DNA from: a virus | Strand: one strand, 5' to 3' | Virus record (IMG/VR): IMGVR_UViG_3300044491_000021 | Location: 1 to 24,410 of that record | DNA length: 24,410 nucleotides | Part shown: positions 14,413 through 22,290 of the stretch, piece after piece | Position numbering within the stretch: the first letter of the stretch is position 1 | How the letters are laid out: each line of letters starts with the position of its first letter | The notes under the pieces: generated by a model | Seen by the model: only the letters and a program-made list of their open reading frames with translations | Told to the model about the DNA's origin: nothing | Databases searched by the model: none | Program-made: the position numbers and the translations under genes

Positions 14413-14420
14413 TATAAATA
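14413..14420 (+). promoter_or_regulatory. T4-late-type promoter box TATAAATA
   Basis: A perfect TATAAATA octamer (extended to TATAAATAA) in an AT-rich spacer, about 40 bases before the ATG at 14461. GGAG (14448-14451) provides the ribosome-binding site. This is the clearest late promoter in the window and precedes a structural-type gene. Confidence 0.8.
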
Positions 14421-14460
14421 AATTTTAGGAAAAATAGTTTATCAACTGGAGTACGTATCC

Positions 14461-15147
14461 ATGTCCTTGTATAGTCGTGCTGAAACGCAAGCACAATCAA
14501 TTAAAGTTCTAAACACAACTGAGAAGGCTTCCGTTGCCAAGTATGAATCTGACGGGACCCTTGTAGCACATGACGGTAACACTAATGCTACCGCTGGTGC
14601 TGAAGGTAATGCTGCCATTCAAGCAAGAGTTGTCTTCATCGATGATGTTGAGGCAACCCTCGCTGAGAATACTGAGCGTGGTTTAAACGCTCCTGGTTGG
14701 TGGCAGTATACTTCATACACCGATGCTTCTGGCGAAACCCGCCACAAGTGTGTACATCTAGCAGCATTCAAAGATGCTCCTGCTAACACTGCTGATAGTG
14801 ATGATGATGTTGCAGCGGATGTTGCTTCTGCGATCACCATCTCGGCACAACCTGTTGATGTCGGTGCCGCTTCTGATCCATTCACTGGCACCTTTGGTGT
14901 TACTGCGGCAGCTGATGCTGGCACAGTTGAATATCAGTGGCAGCGTCAAACTGCTACCAGCACTCGCTGGGTCAATATTACTGCAACTCTTGATGGTAGC
15001 GTATACAGCGGTCAGACTGGCGCAACTCTTACAATCACTGGCGCTGCTAAGGCAGACCTTGATGGTTATAAGTATCGTGTCAAACTTACTTCCGATGCTG
15101 GTGCTGAGGAAGTCATCTCTACCGCAGCAACTTTAACATTCGCATGA
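14461..15147 (+). CDS. Virion structural protein with C-terminal Ig-like domain
   Basis: 228 residues, rich in Ala, Thr, Ser and Gly as are many capsid or fibre proteins. Residues 1-105 form a domain with VVFIDDVEATLAEN and a WWQYTSYTDASGE segment of unknown fold. A low-complexity acidic linker (about 106-122) follows. Residues 125-228 form an Ig-like domain: ITISAQPVDV, VEYQWQRQ with the core Trp160, ATLTITG and DGYKYRVKL in place of the usual D-x-Y-x-C, so the disulfide is missing. Ig-like domains in T4-like phages (for example Hoc) decorate capsids and help weak surface binding. The preceding late promoter supports a virion role. Confidence 0.85.
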   Translation: MSLYSRAETQAQSIKVLNTTEKASVAKYESDGTLVAHDGNTNATAGAEGNAAIQARVVFIDDVEATLAENTERGLNAPGWWQYTSYTDASGETRHKCVHLAAFKDAPANTADSDDDVAADVASAITISAQPVDVGAASDPFTGTFGVTAAADAGTVEYQWQRQTATSTRWVNITATLDGSVYSGQTGATLTITGAAKADLDGYKYRVKLTSDAGAEEVISTAATLTFA

Positions 15148-15152
15148 TCTGA

Positions 15153-15506
15153 ATGAACTTTGATGAATTGACGCCAGATAACTGGCTCTTCTTTGCTATT
15201 CAAAACTACAATAACCCGTCGTCCGTAACTTATTCAGACTTTGAAGAAGACTTAAAGAGATTTAAGTACATCAAACGACTGCTTAAGAGATATGAGACGA
15301 CGGGTGAACTCAAAACTCATTTGATTTTAAATCATGTGATTGTATTGTATAATGTGTTTGGTGATGCGGCGACTCCGCTGCTTTTTTATAAGACTGAGGC
15401 AACATACTGGCGTCAAATTACTGCCTTTATGTTGTTTCTAAATAGATTACCACCTAATTTTACTGATGCTGACGAAGAATGTCTAAAGAGTCTGAATCTA
15501 ATTTGA
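15153..15506 (+). CDS. Conserved phage protein, 117 aa, function unknown
   Basis: Begins MNFDELTPDNW, with a helical, aromatic-rich body: SDFEEDLKRFKYIKRLLKRYETTGELKTHLILNHVIVLYNVFGDAATPLLFY, then a tryptophan-containing helix and LNRLPPNFTDAD. The pattern of a basic helix, then an ILNH...LYNVFG segment, matches a small family that I recall as widespread in T4-like and other large phages, but I cannot give its function. The ATG follows the previous stop by 6 nt without a clear Shine-Dalgarno. It overlaps the next gene by 28 nt. Confidence 0.8.
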   Translation: MNFDELTPDNWLFFAIQNYNNPSSVTYSDFEEDLKRFKYIKRLLKRYETTGELKTHLILNHVIVLYNVFGDAATPLLFYKTEATYWRQITAFMLFLNRLPPNFTDADEECLKSLNLI

Positions 15507-16198
15507 ATGAGATGGCAAACATTGCTGGATCTGGTGAAGGTCTAGCATTACCACCTGCCTTTGTCTTTGTTAATCCTAAGTCACATCGTAAGTATAAGAA
15601 AGGTAATCAAGATAAAGTTGATGGGCGCACCAAAGGTGCCCGCTCTCTCCTCAATCGTATCCAACGTAGAAAAATGAAAGAACAAACCGAAACTCAAATT
15701 GATGAGGCAATTGTGTCTGACACAGAGAGGGCACAAAAGTCTATTGCTCAAAACAAAAAACTCTCTCGTTCCAAAGATCTTCAGAAGAAGAGAAAGGAAG
15801 CGAAAGAGAAGATGATGAACAAGACAAAAGAGATGGACACTCTTATGAAAGCTCGTCTTTCTGATTTCAAGAAGAAAGAGAAAGATCAGCAGAAAAAAGT
15901 TCAAATGCAAAAAAACTCTGTTGAATTTGAAGGTAATGTTATGATGGAAAATCAAGATGTAATCCAAGTTGCTTTGGATGTTGCAACTTCTGAACTCAAC
16001 CCCGCAGGTGAAGGTTCATTTGCAAAAGTTCAGTTTGGTGATGGTAGCGTCCAAAACCTAGACAATTTTTCTGCTAAGCGTATTGCTGCTTGCTACGCTC
16101 AGTTGGACGACACCCACAAGCAACAGTTTCAATATATGCTCAACAAAGATGCTGCTTCTTATCAGTCAGCACTTGACTTCGCAGTGAGAAATGTCTAA
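15479..16198 (+). CDS. Charged coiled-coil protein, putative virion component
   Basis: 239 residues. After a short N-terminus (MANIAG at residue 12 is an alternative start, ATG 15512), a highly basic region (about 35-65) is followed by a long Lys/Glu/Gln helix at about 75-145, predicted by eye as coiled coil (KKRKEAKEKMMNKTKEMD and KKKEKDQQKKVQ). The C-terminal 90 residues look globular (VIQVALDVATSELNP, FGDGSVQNLDNFSAKRIAACYAQL, FQYMLNKD). It overlaps the previous gene by 28 nt and the next by one base (TAATG). Scaffold, core or internal head protein are all possible. Confidence 0.75.
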   Translation: MSKESESNLNEMANIAGSGEGLALPPAFVFVNPKSHRKYKKGNQDKVDGRTKGARSLLNRIQRRKMKEQTETQIDEAIVSDTERAQKSIAQNKKLSRSKDLQKKRKEAKEKMMNKTKEMDTLMKARLSDFKKKEKDQQKKVQMQKNSVEFEGNVMMENQDVIQVALDVATSELNPAGEGSFAKVQFGDGSVQNLDNFSAKRIAACYAQLDDTHKQQFQYMLNKDAASYQSALDFAVRNV

Positions 16199-16635
16199 TG
16201 GCGTTTGGTCTTGGTAAATTAGCAGTTTTAGAAAGTAAACTGGACATTTATGAAGATCTCTCTAAAGAGATGCTTGACAAGCTCGAAAGAGCAGTAGGTA
16301 CAATCTCAGAAAACAGCAACAGAGTTGCTGTAATCTTGGAGCGCCATGAAAATCGTTTGGATGAAAGTGAGAGGGCAGATAAACTTATTATCGGTATGCT
16401 TGAGGAGATGAAGGAGCGTCACGAAAAAGATAATAAGACTTTGCATGATAGGGTATCTGCTCTACAAAAGAAAGTAGAGGTGAATGCTAAATTTGTGATC
16501 GGTGCTGGTGCTGTCCTAGCAACCATTGTGACAGTGCTACAAGTGGTCCCACCCGTCATCAAAGTCTTGACACCGCAGTCCTCTGCTGTTAGTATGTCTG
16601 AAGTGGTGGTGATGCCTTTTAGTGAGCTTTCTTGA
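16198..16635 (+). CDS. Coiled-coil protein with a C-terminal membrane segment (XhlA-like layout)
   Basis: 145 residues. Residues about 11-94 are a continuous charged heptad region (LESKLDIYEDLSKEMLDKLE ... ALQKKVE). Residues 98-123 form one hydrophobic segment (FVIGAGAVLATIVTVLQVVPP), and a short tail follows. This layout, coiled coil then one C-terminal membrane helix, is that of XhlA-type lysis-associated proteins, though the order alone does not prove function. It shares 14 nt with the primase gene. It could help lysis or tether complexes to the host membrane. Confidence 0.75.
   Translation: MAFGLGKLAVLESKLDIYEDLSKEMLDKLERAVGTISENSNRVAVILERHENRLDESERADKLIIGMLEEMKERHEKDNKTLHDRVSALQKKVEVNAKFVIGAGAVLATIVTVLQVVPPVIKVLTPQSSAVSMSEVVVMPFSELS
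16567..16595 (+). promoter_or_regulatory. Candidate sigma70-type promoter before primase
   Basis: TTGACA (16567-16572), 17 bases, then TAGTAT (16590-16595, 4 of 6 matches). It lies inside the end of the coiled-coil gene and 27 bases before the GTG of gp61. It is placed where expression would need to change from late structural genes to replication and nucleotide genes. The -10 is weak. Confidence 0.45.
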
Positions 16636-17611
16636 CGTTAAGTATATCCAACTAGTATCCTCTCGCCTTACCCTCTTCAGCCGCAAGAAAGCAGACCTGT
16701 ACAATTTCAGGTGTCCTTACTGTGGTGATAGTCAGAAGAGGCGTAACAAGGCGAGGGGATACCTTTTTAAGATCAAGAATGACTTTGTGTTTAAATGCCA
16801 CAACTGTGGCATGGGTAGAACACTTGCTAATTTTTTAAAGGATCAAGACACAATGCTCCATGATCAATATGTCATGGAGAAATTTAAAGATGGTAGAACT
16901 GGTAAGGGAACTACCGTACCCAATCCTAAATTCAATTTCACACCTCCAAAATTTGTAAAACGTGATACAGGTTTAGAGAAAATTTCTTCGCTAAATATTT
17001 CTCACCCAGCGAGAGAATATCTTGAGAACCGAGGCATCAAAGATCTAGATTATTTCTATTACTGTCCTAAGTTTAAAGCTTGGACAAATGAACAAAAGAA
17101 GATGTTTGATAATCTCCGTCAAGATTCTCCACGTATTATTATTCCATTCCGAGACAAAGAAGGTAACCTGTTTGGATATCAAGGCAGATCGCTAGCCCCT
17201 AAGGCAAAACTAAGATACATCACGATCATGCTGGATGATGAACAACCCAAGATCTTTGGTTTAGATAGAATAAAAGACGACAAACCTGTTTATATTGTTG
17301 AGGGACCATTTGATGCGACCTTCTTGGAAAACTCAGTTGCTATGGCTGGGTCCGACGCTGATGCTAGGACGTTTGGTTGGAGCAATTATATTTGGGTATT
17401 TGATAATGAACCACGCAACCGAGAGATCGTCAATCGTATCTCCAAAGTCATCGACCGAGGAGATAAAATAGTCATTTGGCCTAAGAAAATACAACAAAAA
17501 GACATCAACGATATGGTCCTTGCTGGACATAACGTTCAAGATGTAGTAGACTCTAACGTCTACAGTGGATTAGAAGCAACCCTAAAATTTAACGACTGGA
17601 AAAAAGTATGA
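16622..17611 (+). CDS. 61: DNA primase gp61
   Basis: Makes RNA primers for Okazaki fragments together with helicase gp41. 329 residues, close to T4 gp61 (342). An N-terminal zinc ribbon has C31-P-Y-C34 and C59-H-N-C62. A TOPRIM catalytic domain follows: YIVEGPFDA with E227, VFDNEPRN with D261, and KDINDM with D294. Translation starts at GTG (16622) inside the previous gene, with no clear Shine-Dalgarno. Its stop overlaps nrdA as ATGA. In T4 the genes for primase and helicase are also apart. Confidence 0.94.
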   Translation: MSFLDVKYIQLVSSRLTLFSRKKADLYNFRCPYCGDSQKRRNKARGYLFKIKNDFVFKCHNCGMGRTLANFLKDQDTMLHDQYVMEKFKDGRTGKGTTVPNPKFNFTPPKFVKRDTGLEKISSLNISHPAREYLENRGIKDLDYFYYCPKFKAWTNEQKKMFDNLRQDSPRIIIPFRDKEGNLFGYQGRSLAPKAKLRYITIMLDDEQPKIFGLDRIKDDKPVYIVEGPFDATFLENSVAMAGSDADARTFGWSNYIWVFDNEPRNREIVNRISKVIDRGDKIVIWPKKIQQKDINDMVLAGHNVQDVVDSNVYSGLEATLKFNDWKKV

Positions 17612-19929
17612 CAAACGGGCACGGTATCAAAGTAAAGAAGCGTAGTGGCGCTGTGGAGGCGTTGAACCTAGACAAAATCCATAAGATGGTTGAGGAGGCA
17701 TGTGAGGGTCTAGGGAGCGGTGTGAGCGCCTCTCAGGTCGAAATGAACTCTGGTCTCCAGTTCTTCGATGGAATCGAGACAAAGGACATTCAGGAGATTC
17801 TGGTAAGGTCTGCAAGTGATCTTATCAGTCTGGACAATCCTAACTATCAGTTTGTTGCTGCTCGCTTGCTACTGTTCGCAGTTCGCAAGCAAGTCTTCGG
17901 ACCATCATGGGTAGACGGTTACCCCTCTGTCCTTAACCACTGTTACAGTTGTGTTGAGAAGGGTGTGTATGATCGTGAAATTCTTGATAAGTATACATAC
18001 GAAGAGTGGACCAAGATTAATTCTTGGATGGATCACGAACGAGATATGCTGTTCACCTATGCAGGTTTGCGTCAGGTGGTAGATAAGTATTTGGTTCAGG
18101 ATCGTAGTTGTGGTGAGATGTACGAGACTCCTCAGTACATGTATATGATGATTGCTGCCACTCTATTCCAAAATTATCCTAAGGAAACGAGACTGGAGTA
18201 TGTCAGAAAATACTACAACGCAATCAGCAAGCACAAAATCAACATTCCCACACCTATCATGGCAGGAGTGCGAACTCCACTTCGACAATTTGCTAGCTGT
18301 GTTCTTGTTGATTCTGATGACACCCTCGATAGCATCTTTTCTAGTGACATGGCGATTGGCCGCTACGTTGCTCAACGTGCAGGAATCGGTATCAACGCAG
18401 GCAGAATCCGTGGCATCAACAGTAAAATCAGAGGCGGAGAAGTTCAACACACAGGTGTTGTCCCTTTCCTTAAAAAGTTTGAATCGACTGTCAGATGCTG
18501 TACACAGAATGGCATTAGGGGTGGAAGCGCGACTGTACACTTCCCAATCTGGCACCAAGAAATCGAAGACATCCTTGTCTTAAAAAATAACAAAGGTACA
18601 GAGGACAACCGTGTCAGAAAACTCGACTACAGCATTCAAATCAGTAAGATCTTCTACGAAAGATTCATCAACAATGAGGACATTACCCTATTCTCACCTC
18701 ACGATGTCCCAGGTTTGTACGATTCTTTTGGGACTCCTGATTTTGATGATCTCTATAAACGTTATGAATCTGATGGAAGCATTCCAAAGAAGACTATTGG
18801 CGGTCAAGAACTTCTTTTGGACCTCTTGAAAGAACGTGCTGAAACTGGTCGTGTATATATTATGAACATTGACCATTGCAATGAGCACTCATCTTTTAAA
18901 GACAAGGTTTATATGAGTAATCTTTGTCAAGAGATCACGCTTCCTACTAAACCACTTCAGCATATTGATGATGACAATGGAGAGATTGCCCTGTGTATTC
19001 TTTCTGCTGTCAACGTAGGTAAGGTTACTAAGACTGAAGAACTTGAGGAGATTTGTGACCTAGCAGTTCGTGGTCTAGAGGAACTCATTGACTACCAAGA
19101 ATATCCTGTTGAGGCAGCAAAACAAAGCACCCTTAACCGTAGGTCTCTTGGCATTGGTTATATTGGTTTAGCACATTACCTAGCAAAGCAAGGAGAACAC
19201 TACGATGACCCACGAGCATGGCAACTCGTCCACGACTTGTCTGAATCTTTCCAATATTTCTTGCTTAAGTCAAGTAATGCCCTCGCTCAAGAGAAGGGAG
19301 AGTGTGGATATTTTGATCGAACCAAGTATGCAGACGGTATCCTCCCAATCGACACTTATAAGCGTGACATCGATGAGTTCTGTGGAGGAGAATTAAAGCA
19401 TGATTGGGATTCTCTTAGGGCGTCTATCACCACCCACGGTCTTAGGCACTCAACATTGTCCGCTCAGATGCCATCAGAGAGCAGTTCCGTTGTGTCAAAC
19501 GCAACAAATGGAATCGAGCCACCTAGAGCCTTTTTGTCCACTAAAAAAAGCAAAAAGGGACCACTCAAACAGATCGTTCCTCAGTATGGTAGTTTCAAAA
19601 ATAACTACACTCTTCTTTGGGACATGAAGGACAATGATGGTTACATCAAAGTTGTCGCTGCTATGCAGAAATTCTTTGACCAGGCAATTTCTGGTAACTG
19701 GAGTTATAATCCAGAGAACTATGACAACAATGAGGTGCCAGTATCTGTTATGGCAGGTGATTTCTTGAAGACTTACAAGTACGGATGGAAAACTTCTTAT
19801 TATCAAAATACTTATGATCAAAAAGGAGAGGAACCTGTACTAACAGAGGAGAAAAAGGAATCAATCGAAGACCTATTAACACAAATTCTAGAGACCGAGG
19901 AGGACGACTGTGACAGCTGCAAAATTTAG
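17608..19929 (+). CDS. nrdA: Ribonucleotide reductase class Ia, large (alpha) subunit
   Basis: Reduces ribonucleoside diphosphates to deoxyribonucleotides. 773 residues, close to E. coli NrdA. The N-terminal 90 residues form an ATP-cone (KVKKRSGAVEALNLDKIHKMVEEA) for activity regulation. Catalytic residues by family alignment: C231 (RQFASCVL) and C463 (LCILSAVNVG) for the disulfide pair, C440 in SNLCQE with N438 and E442 as the radical site, and the mobile C-terminal pair C768 and C771 in CDSC. Cys spacing at the C-terminus is CxxC rather than the CxxxxC of E. coli. It overlaps nrdB by 20 nt, an arrangement that couples the two subunits. Confidence 0.97.
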   Translation: MTNGHGIKVKKRSGAVEALNLDKIHKMVEEACEGLGSGVSASQVEMNSGLQFFDGIETKDIQEILVRSASDLISLDNPNYQFVAARLLLFAVRKQVFGPSWVDGYPSVLNHCYSCVEKGVYDREILDKYTYEEWTKINSWMDHERDMLFTYAGLRQVVDKYLVQDRSCGEMYETPQYMYMMIAATLFQNYPKETRLEYVRKYYNAISKHKINIPTPIMAGVRTPLRQFASCVLVDSDDTLDSIFSSDMAIGRYVAQRAGIGINAGRIRGINSKIRGGEVQHTGVVPFLKKFESTVRCCTQNGIRGGSATVHFPIWHQEIEDILVLKNNKGTEDNRVRKLDYSIQISKIFYERFINNEDITLFSPHDVPGLYDSFGTPDFDDLYKRYESDGSIPKKTIGGQELLLDLLKERAETGRVYIMNIDHCNEHSSFKDKVYMSNLCQEITLPTKPLQHIDDDNGEIALCILSAVNVGKVTKTEELEEICDLAVRGLEELIDYQEYPVEAAKQSTLNRRSLGIGYIGLAHYLAKQGEHYDDPRAWQLVHDLSESFQYFLLKSSNALAQEKGECGYFDRTKYADGILPIDTYKRDIDEFCGGELKHDWDSLRASITTHGLRHSTLSAQMPSESSSVVSNATNGIEPPRAFLSTKKSKKGPLKQIVPQYGSFKNNYTLLWDMKDNDGYIKVVAAMQKFFDQAISGNWSYNPENYDNNEVPVSVMAGDFLKTYKYGWKTSYYQNTYDQKGEEPVLTEEKKESIEDLLTQILETEEDDCDSCKI

Positions 19930-21097
19930 AGTTGGTAACGAGAATATGCGTAGCAAAGTAGATGGGATGACGGTGTTTAACACCACCCAAGTAGATAGTA
20001 CCAAACAAAAGATGTTCTTTGGTGCCCCTCTTGGGGTCCAGAGATATGATAAGTTTAAGTATCCTGTGTTTGATAAACTTACACAGCAACAACTTGGATT
20101 TTTCTGGCGTCCTGAAGAAGTATCATTGCAAAAAGATCGTGCCGACTATCAGACACTTAATGCAGCACAAAAGCACATCTTCACTAGTAACCTTAAGTAC
20201 CAAATCCTCTTGGATTCTGTACAAGGGCGTGGTCCTGGGATGGCTTTTATGCCTTATTGTTCATTACCCGAACTTGAAGGTGCCATGAACATCTGGCAGA
20301 CCATGGAGATGATCCATAGTCGCTCCTATACTCATATTATCAAGAATGTCTACGCTGATCCTTCTGATGTTTTCGATCACATCCTAGACGACGAGAAGAT
20401 CCTTTCACGGGCACAGTCAGTTACCCGTGCATATGATGAGTTTTTACAAGCAGCACAGTCTTACGGGTCTAGCAACATGTGGGAACATAACCTTGATGGA
20501 GTCCCAATGGCACAGGCAGAATTCTATGAACTCAAAAGAAAACTATATCGAGCGGTCGCTAATGTCTATATCCTTGAGGGAATTAGATTTTACGTGTCGT
20601 TTGCTTGTTCTTTCGCATTCGGGGAACTTAAACTTCTGGAAGGAAGTGCTAAAATTATCGGACTCATCGCGAGGGACGAATCACAGCACATGACCATCAC
20701 TCAGAATATTATGAACAAGTGGCGTGATGGTGATGATCCTGATATGGTAGAGATTGCCAAGGAAGAAGAAATCAATGTATACAACATGTTCAAAGAATGT
20801 GTTGAGGAAGAAAAACTTTGGGCAGAGTATCTGTTTAAAGATGGTTCCCTTATTGGTCTTAACGACAAACTACTGGCTAAGTATGTTGAATGGACTGCCA
20901 ATCGTCGCCTGAAGTCTATTGGACTCAAGGCAATTTTTGACACTCCTATCAGCAACAATCCTCTGCCATGGACAGAGCATTGGTTATCTTCTAAGGGTAT
21001 GCAAGTAGCACCACAGGAAACAGAAGTAGAATCTTACCTTATCGGGAGCATTAAACAAGATGTTAAGAAGGATACGTTCGCTGGTTTCCAGTTATGA
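19910..21097 (+). CDS. nrdB: Ribonucleotide reductase class Ia, small (beta) subunit
   Basis: Holds the diiron site and tyrosyl radical that start catalysis in NrdA. 395 residues. Iron ligands by alignment with E. coli: D102 (LLDSVQGR), E133 and H136 (MEMIHSRSY), and E257 and H260 (RDESQHM); the radical tyrosine is Y140 in SRSYTHI, so this is a Y-radical class Ia enzyme. Translation is taken from GTG 19910, which has a strong GAGGAGG (19897-19903) a few bases upstream inside nrdA. ATG codons further in are alternatives. The C-terminal tail (FAGFQL) is short and would dock on NrdA. Confidence 0.96.
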   Translation: MTAAKFRVGNENMRSKVDGMTVFNTTQVDSTKQKMFFGAPLGVQRYDKFKYPVFDKLTQQQLGFFWRPEEVSLQKDRADYQTLNAAQKHIFTSNLKYQILLDSVQGRGPGMAFMPYCSLPELEGAMNIWQTMEMIHSRSYTHIIKNVYADPSDVFDHILDDEKILSRAQSVTRAYDEFLQAAQSYGSSNMWEHNLDGVPMAQAEFYELKRKLYRAVANVYILEGIRFYVSFACSFAFGELKLLEGSAKIIGLIARDESQHMTITQNIMNKWRDGDDPDMVEIAKEEEINVYNMFKECVEEEKLWAEYLFKDGSLIGLNDKLLAKYVEWTANRRLKSIGLKAIFDTPISNNPLPWTEHWLSSKGMQVAPQETEVESYLIGSIKQDVKKDTFAGFQL

Positions 21098-21255
21098 TGA
21101 AAGAATCTTTGCCTGGTTGGAAGGTAAAGGCACTTCAAGATCCAAACGTGAGCGAACGCCACGCGAGGATCGTGATGGACGGACCCAAGTCTCTCAGCGA
21201 GGCGTGGGTCCTAAGCGCCATGCGCCTCAAGTACCAGATCCTTGGGACTGACTAA
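21094..21255 (+). CDS. Small protein after nrdB, 53 aa, function unknown
   Basis: Starts at an ATG overlapping the nrdB stop (ATGATGA; ATG 21094 or 21097) and ends at TAA 21253-21255. The sequence MMKESLPGWKVKALQDPNV then a helix-rich stretch (ERHARIVMDGPKSLSEAWVLSAMRLKYQIL) looks like a real compact protein rather than random coding. The coupling to nrdB and the absence of a better frame support it. Nothing identifies a function; it could be a small regulator of the reductase. The stop codon is part of a CTAAATAA box. Confidence 0.7.
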   Translation: MMKESLPGWKVKALQDPNVSERHARIVMDGPKSLSEAWVLSAMRLKYQILGTD

Positions 21256-21259
21256 ATAA
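21252..21259 (+). promoter_or_regulatory. Weak late-promoter-like box CTAAATAA
   Basis: CTAAATAA includes the stop codon of the 53-aa gene and precedes the nuclease-like gene by 22 bases. It has TAAATA but the first bases do not match TATAAATA, so promoter activity is uncertain. Confidence 0.3.
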
Positions 21260-21281
21260 TTTTAGGTTTTGTTATGAAAAT

Positions 21282-21713
21282 GTGGAAGAGATTTACCCAA
21301 ACCCTTGGAAATATATGGGCACCGTGTTTGATGGGAGCCTTATTGGGGACAACTGGGGTTTTGTTTATAAGATTACCAATCAGTCCAACGAACGACAGTA
21401 CATTGGGCGAAAGTATTTTTGGCAAAAAAGGAAGCCAAGGGGGGGTAAGCGCAGAGTCACTTCAGAAAGTGATTGGAAGCGGTATTATGGGTCATGTCCC
21501 GAACTCAAAGACGACATCAAACTCTTTGGGAAAGATTGTTTCACCAGAGAAATCCTGTCAATGCACAGGACACCTGGAAGGGTCAACTACGAAGAGACCC
21601 GACAGCTTTTTCTTCACGACGTTCTGACGGAGGCACTTGACAATGGAACGCCTGCGTACTATAATTCAAACATCCTCGGACGCTATTACAGGAAAGACTA
21701 CTTTAATGCTTAA
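21282..21713 (+). CDS. GIY-YIG nuclease-like protein
   Basis: 143 residues (with a GTG start at 21282; an ATG at 21315 would remove 11 residues). GFVY at 26-29 and YIG at 40-42 are about 10 residues apart, as in the GIY-YIG fold, followed by R43 of the catalytic GRK. A conserved-looking E104 in NYEETRQLF could bind the metal. The rest, including the segments KRRVTSESDWKRYYGSCPELK and NSNILGRYYRKDYF, resembles nuclease-like proteins seen in cyanophages. It may be a homing-type or resolving endonuclease, standing alone without a DNA-binding domain. Another reading frame (21274-21627) overlaps it and is not favoured. It overlaps the next gene by 8 nt. Confidence 0.82.
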   Translation: MEEIYPNPWKYMGTVFDGSLIGDNWGFVYKITNQSNERQYIGRKYFWQKRKPRGGKRRVTSESDWKRYYGSCPELKDDIKLFGKDCFTREILSMHRTPGRVNYEETRQLFLHDVLTEALDNGTPAYYNSNILGRYYRKDYFNA

Positions 21714-22290
21714 GATTTTGATTGCCTCTACTACCCTCTCTGTAGGGTTTCTAGGACCACAAATTCCTAATGCAACGGAGGCACCTGAGATGCCTGAGGT
21801 CCAACCTCTTCCTACGATACAGTATAATATTACATGGAAGTGCCCTGATTGTACACCTAATGAACAGTATGTTTTAGAAGAACTCCAGAAGCATACCAAA
21901 ATTACTGATCGTAATGCTCTTGCTACCATCATGGGTAACATTAAGCAGGAGAGTAAGTTTATCCCTAACATCTGTGAGGGTGGTTCTCGTATCTCTTACA
22001 CTGAATGTAAGGTTGGTGGGTATGGTTTGATCCAATGGACTTCTATCGGTCGCTACAAGGGTCTTGGTAACTTCTGTGCTAAATATGTGTGCGATCCCAG
22101 TAGTCTGGAAGGTCAGACTCGCTGGATGATTAACGAACCTATCTTCCAACGTGTCCTTCCTGTATTTGAAGGTGGGGGACAAAGTATAACTTATTACATG
22201 AAACCTGCTTACCGTTGGTTAGGGTGGGGTATCAAAGGTAATCGTGAAATCTACGCTTACGATTACCATAAAAAACTGGTGTGGTCTTGA
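21706..22290 (+). CDS. Secreted lysozyme-like peptidoglycan hydrolase
   Basis: 194 residues from ATG 21706, with AGGA about 10 bases upstream; the frame is open further back inside the nuclease gene. The N-terminus (MLKILIASTTLSVGFLGPQ) looks like a short signal peptide or signal anchor, with a possible cleavage after NATEA. The catalytic region at about 69-118 has ALATIMGNIKQESKF with E82 as candidate acid, and GYGLIQWTSIGR, the pattern of phage-tail lysozyme-type domains. Six or more cysteines (46, 49, 90, 101, 124, 129) suggest disulfides, as expected for an exported protein. It may be the endolysin or a tail-associated lysin; the host wall is Gram-negative type. Confidence 0.82.
   Translation: MLKILIASTTLSVGFLGPQIPNATEAPEMPEVQPLPTIQYNITWKCPDCTPNEQYVLEELQKHTKITDRNALATIMGNIKQESKFIPNICEGGSRISYTECKVGGYGLIQWTSIGRYKGLGNFCAKYVCDPSSLEGQTRWMINEPIFQRVLPVFEGGGQSITYYMKPAYRWLGWGIKGNREIYAYDYHKKLVWS

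Noticed and set aside
21060-21251. Frame encoding 63 aa with MLRRIRSLVSS
   Set aside because: It runs across the nrdB end in another frame and is Arg-rich and low in structure; the 53-aa frame starting on the nrdB stop (21094) has protein-like composition and the ATGA overlap typical here.
21274-21627. 117-aa frame starting MKMWKRFTQTLG with a hydrophobic segment
   Set aside because: It overlaps the GIY-YIG frame almost completely; the latter shows recognised motifs, while this one becomes Ser/Thr/Lys-rich without structure. Its ATG is better explained as sequence upstream of GTG 21282.
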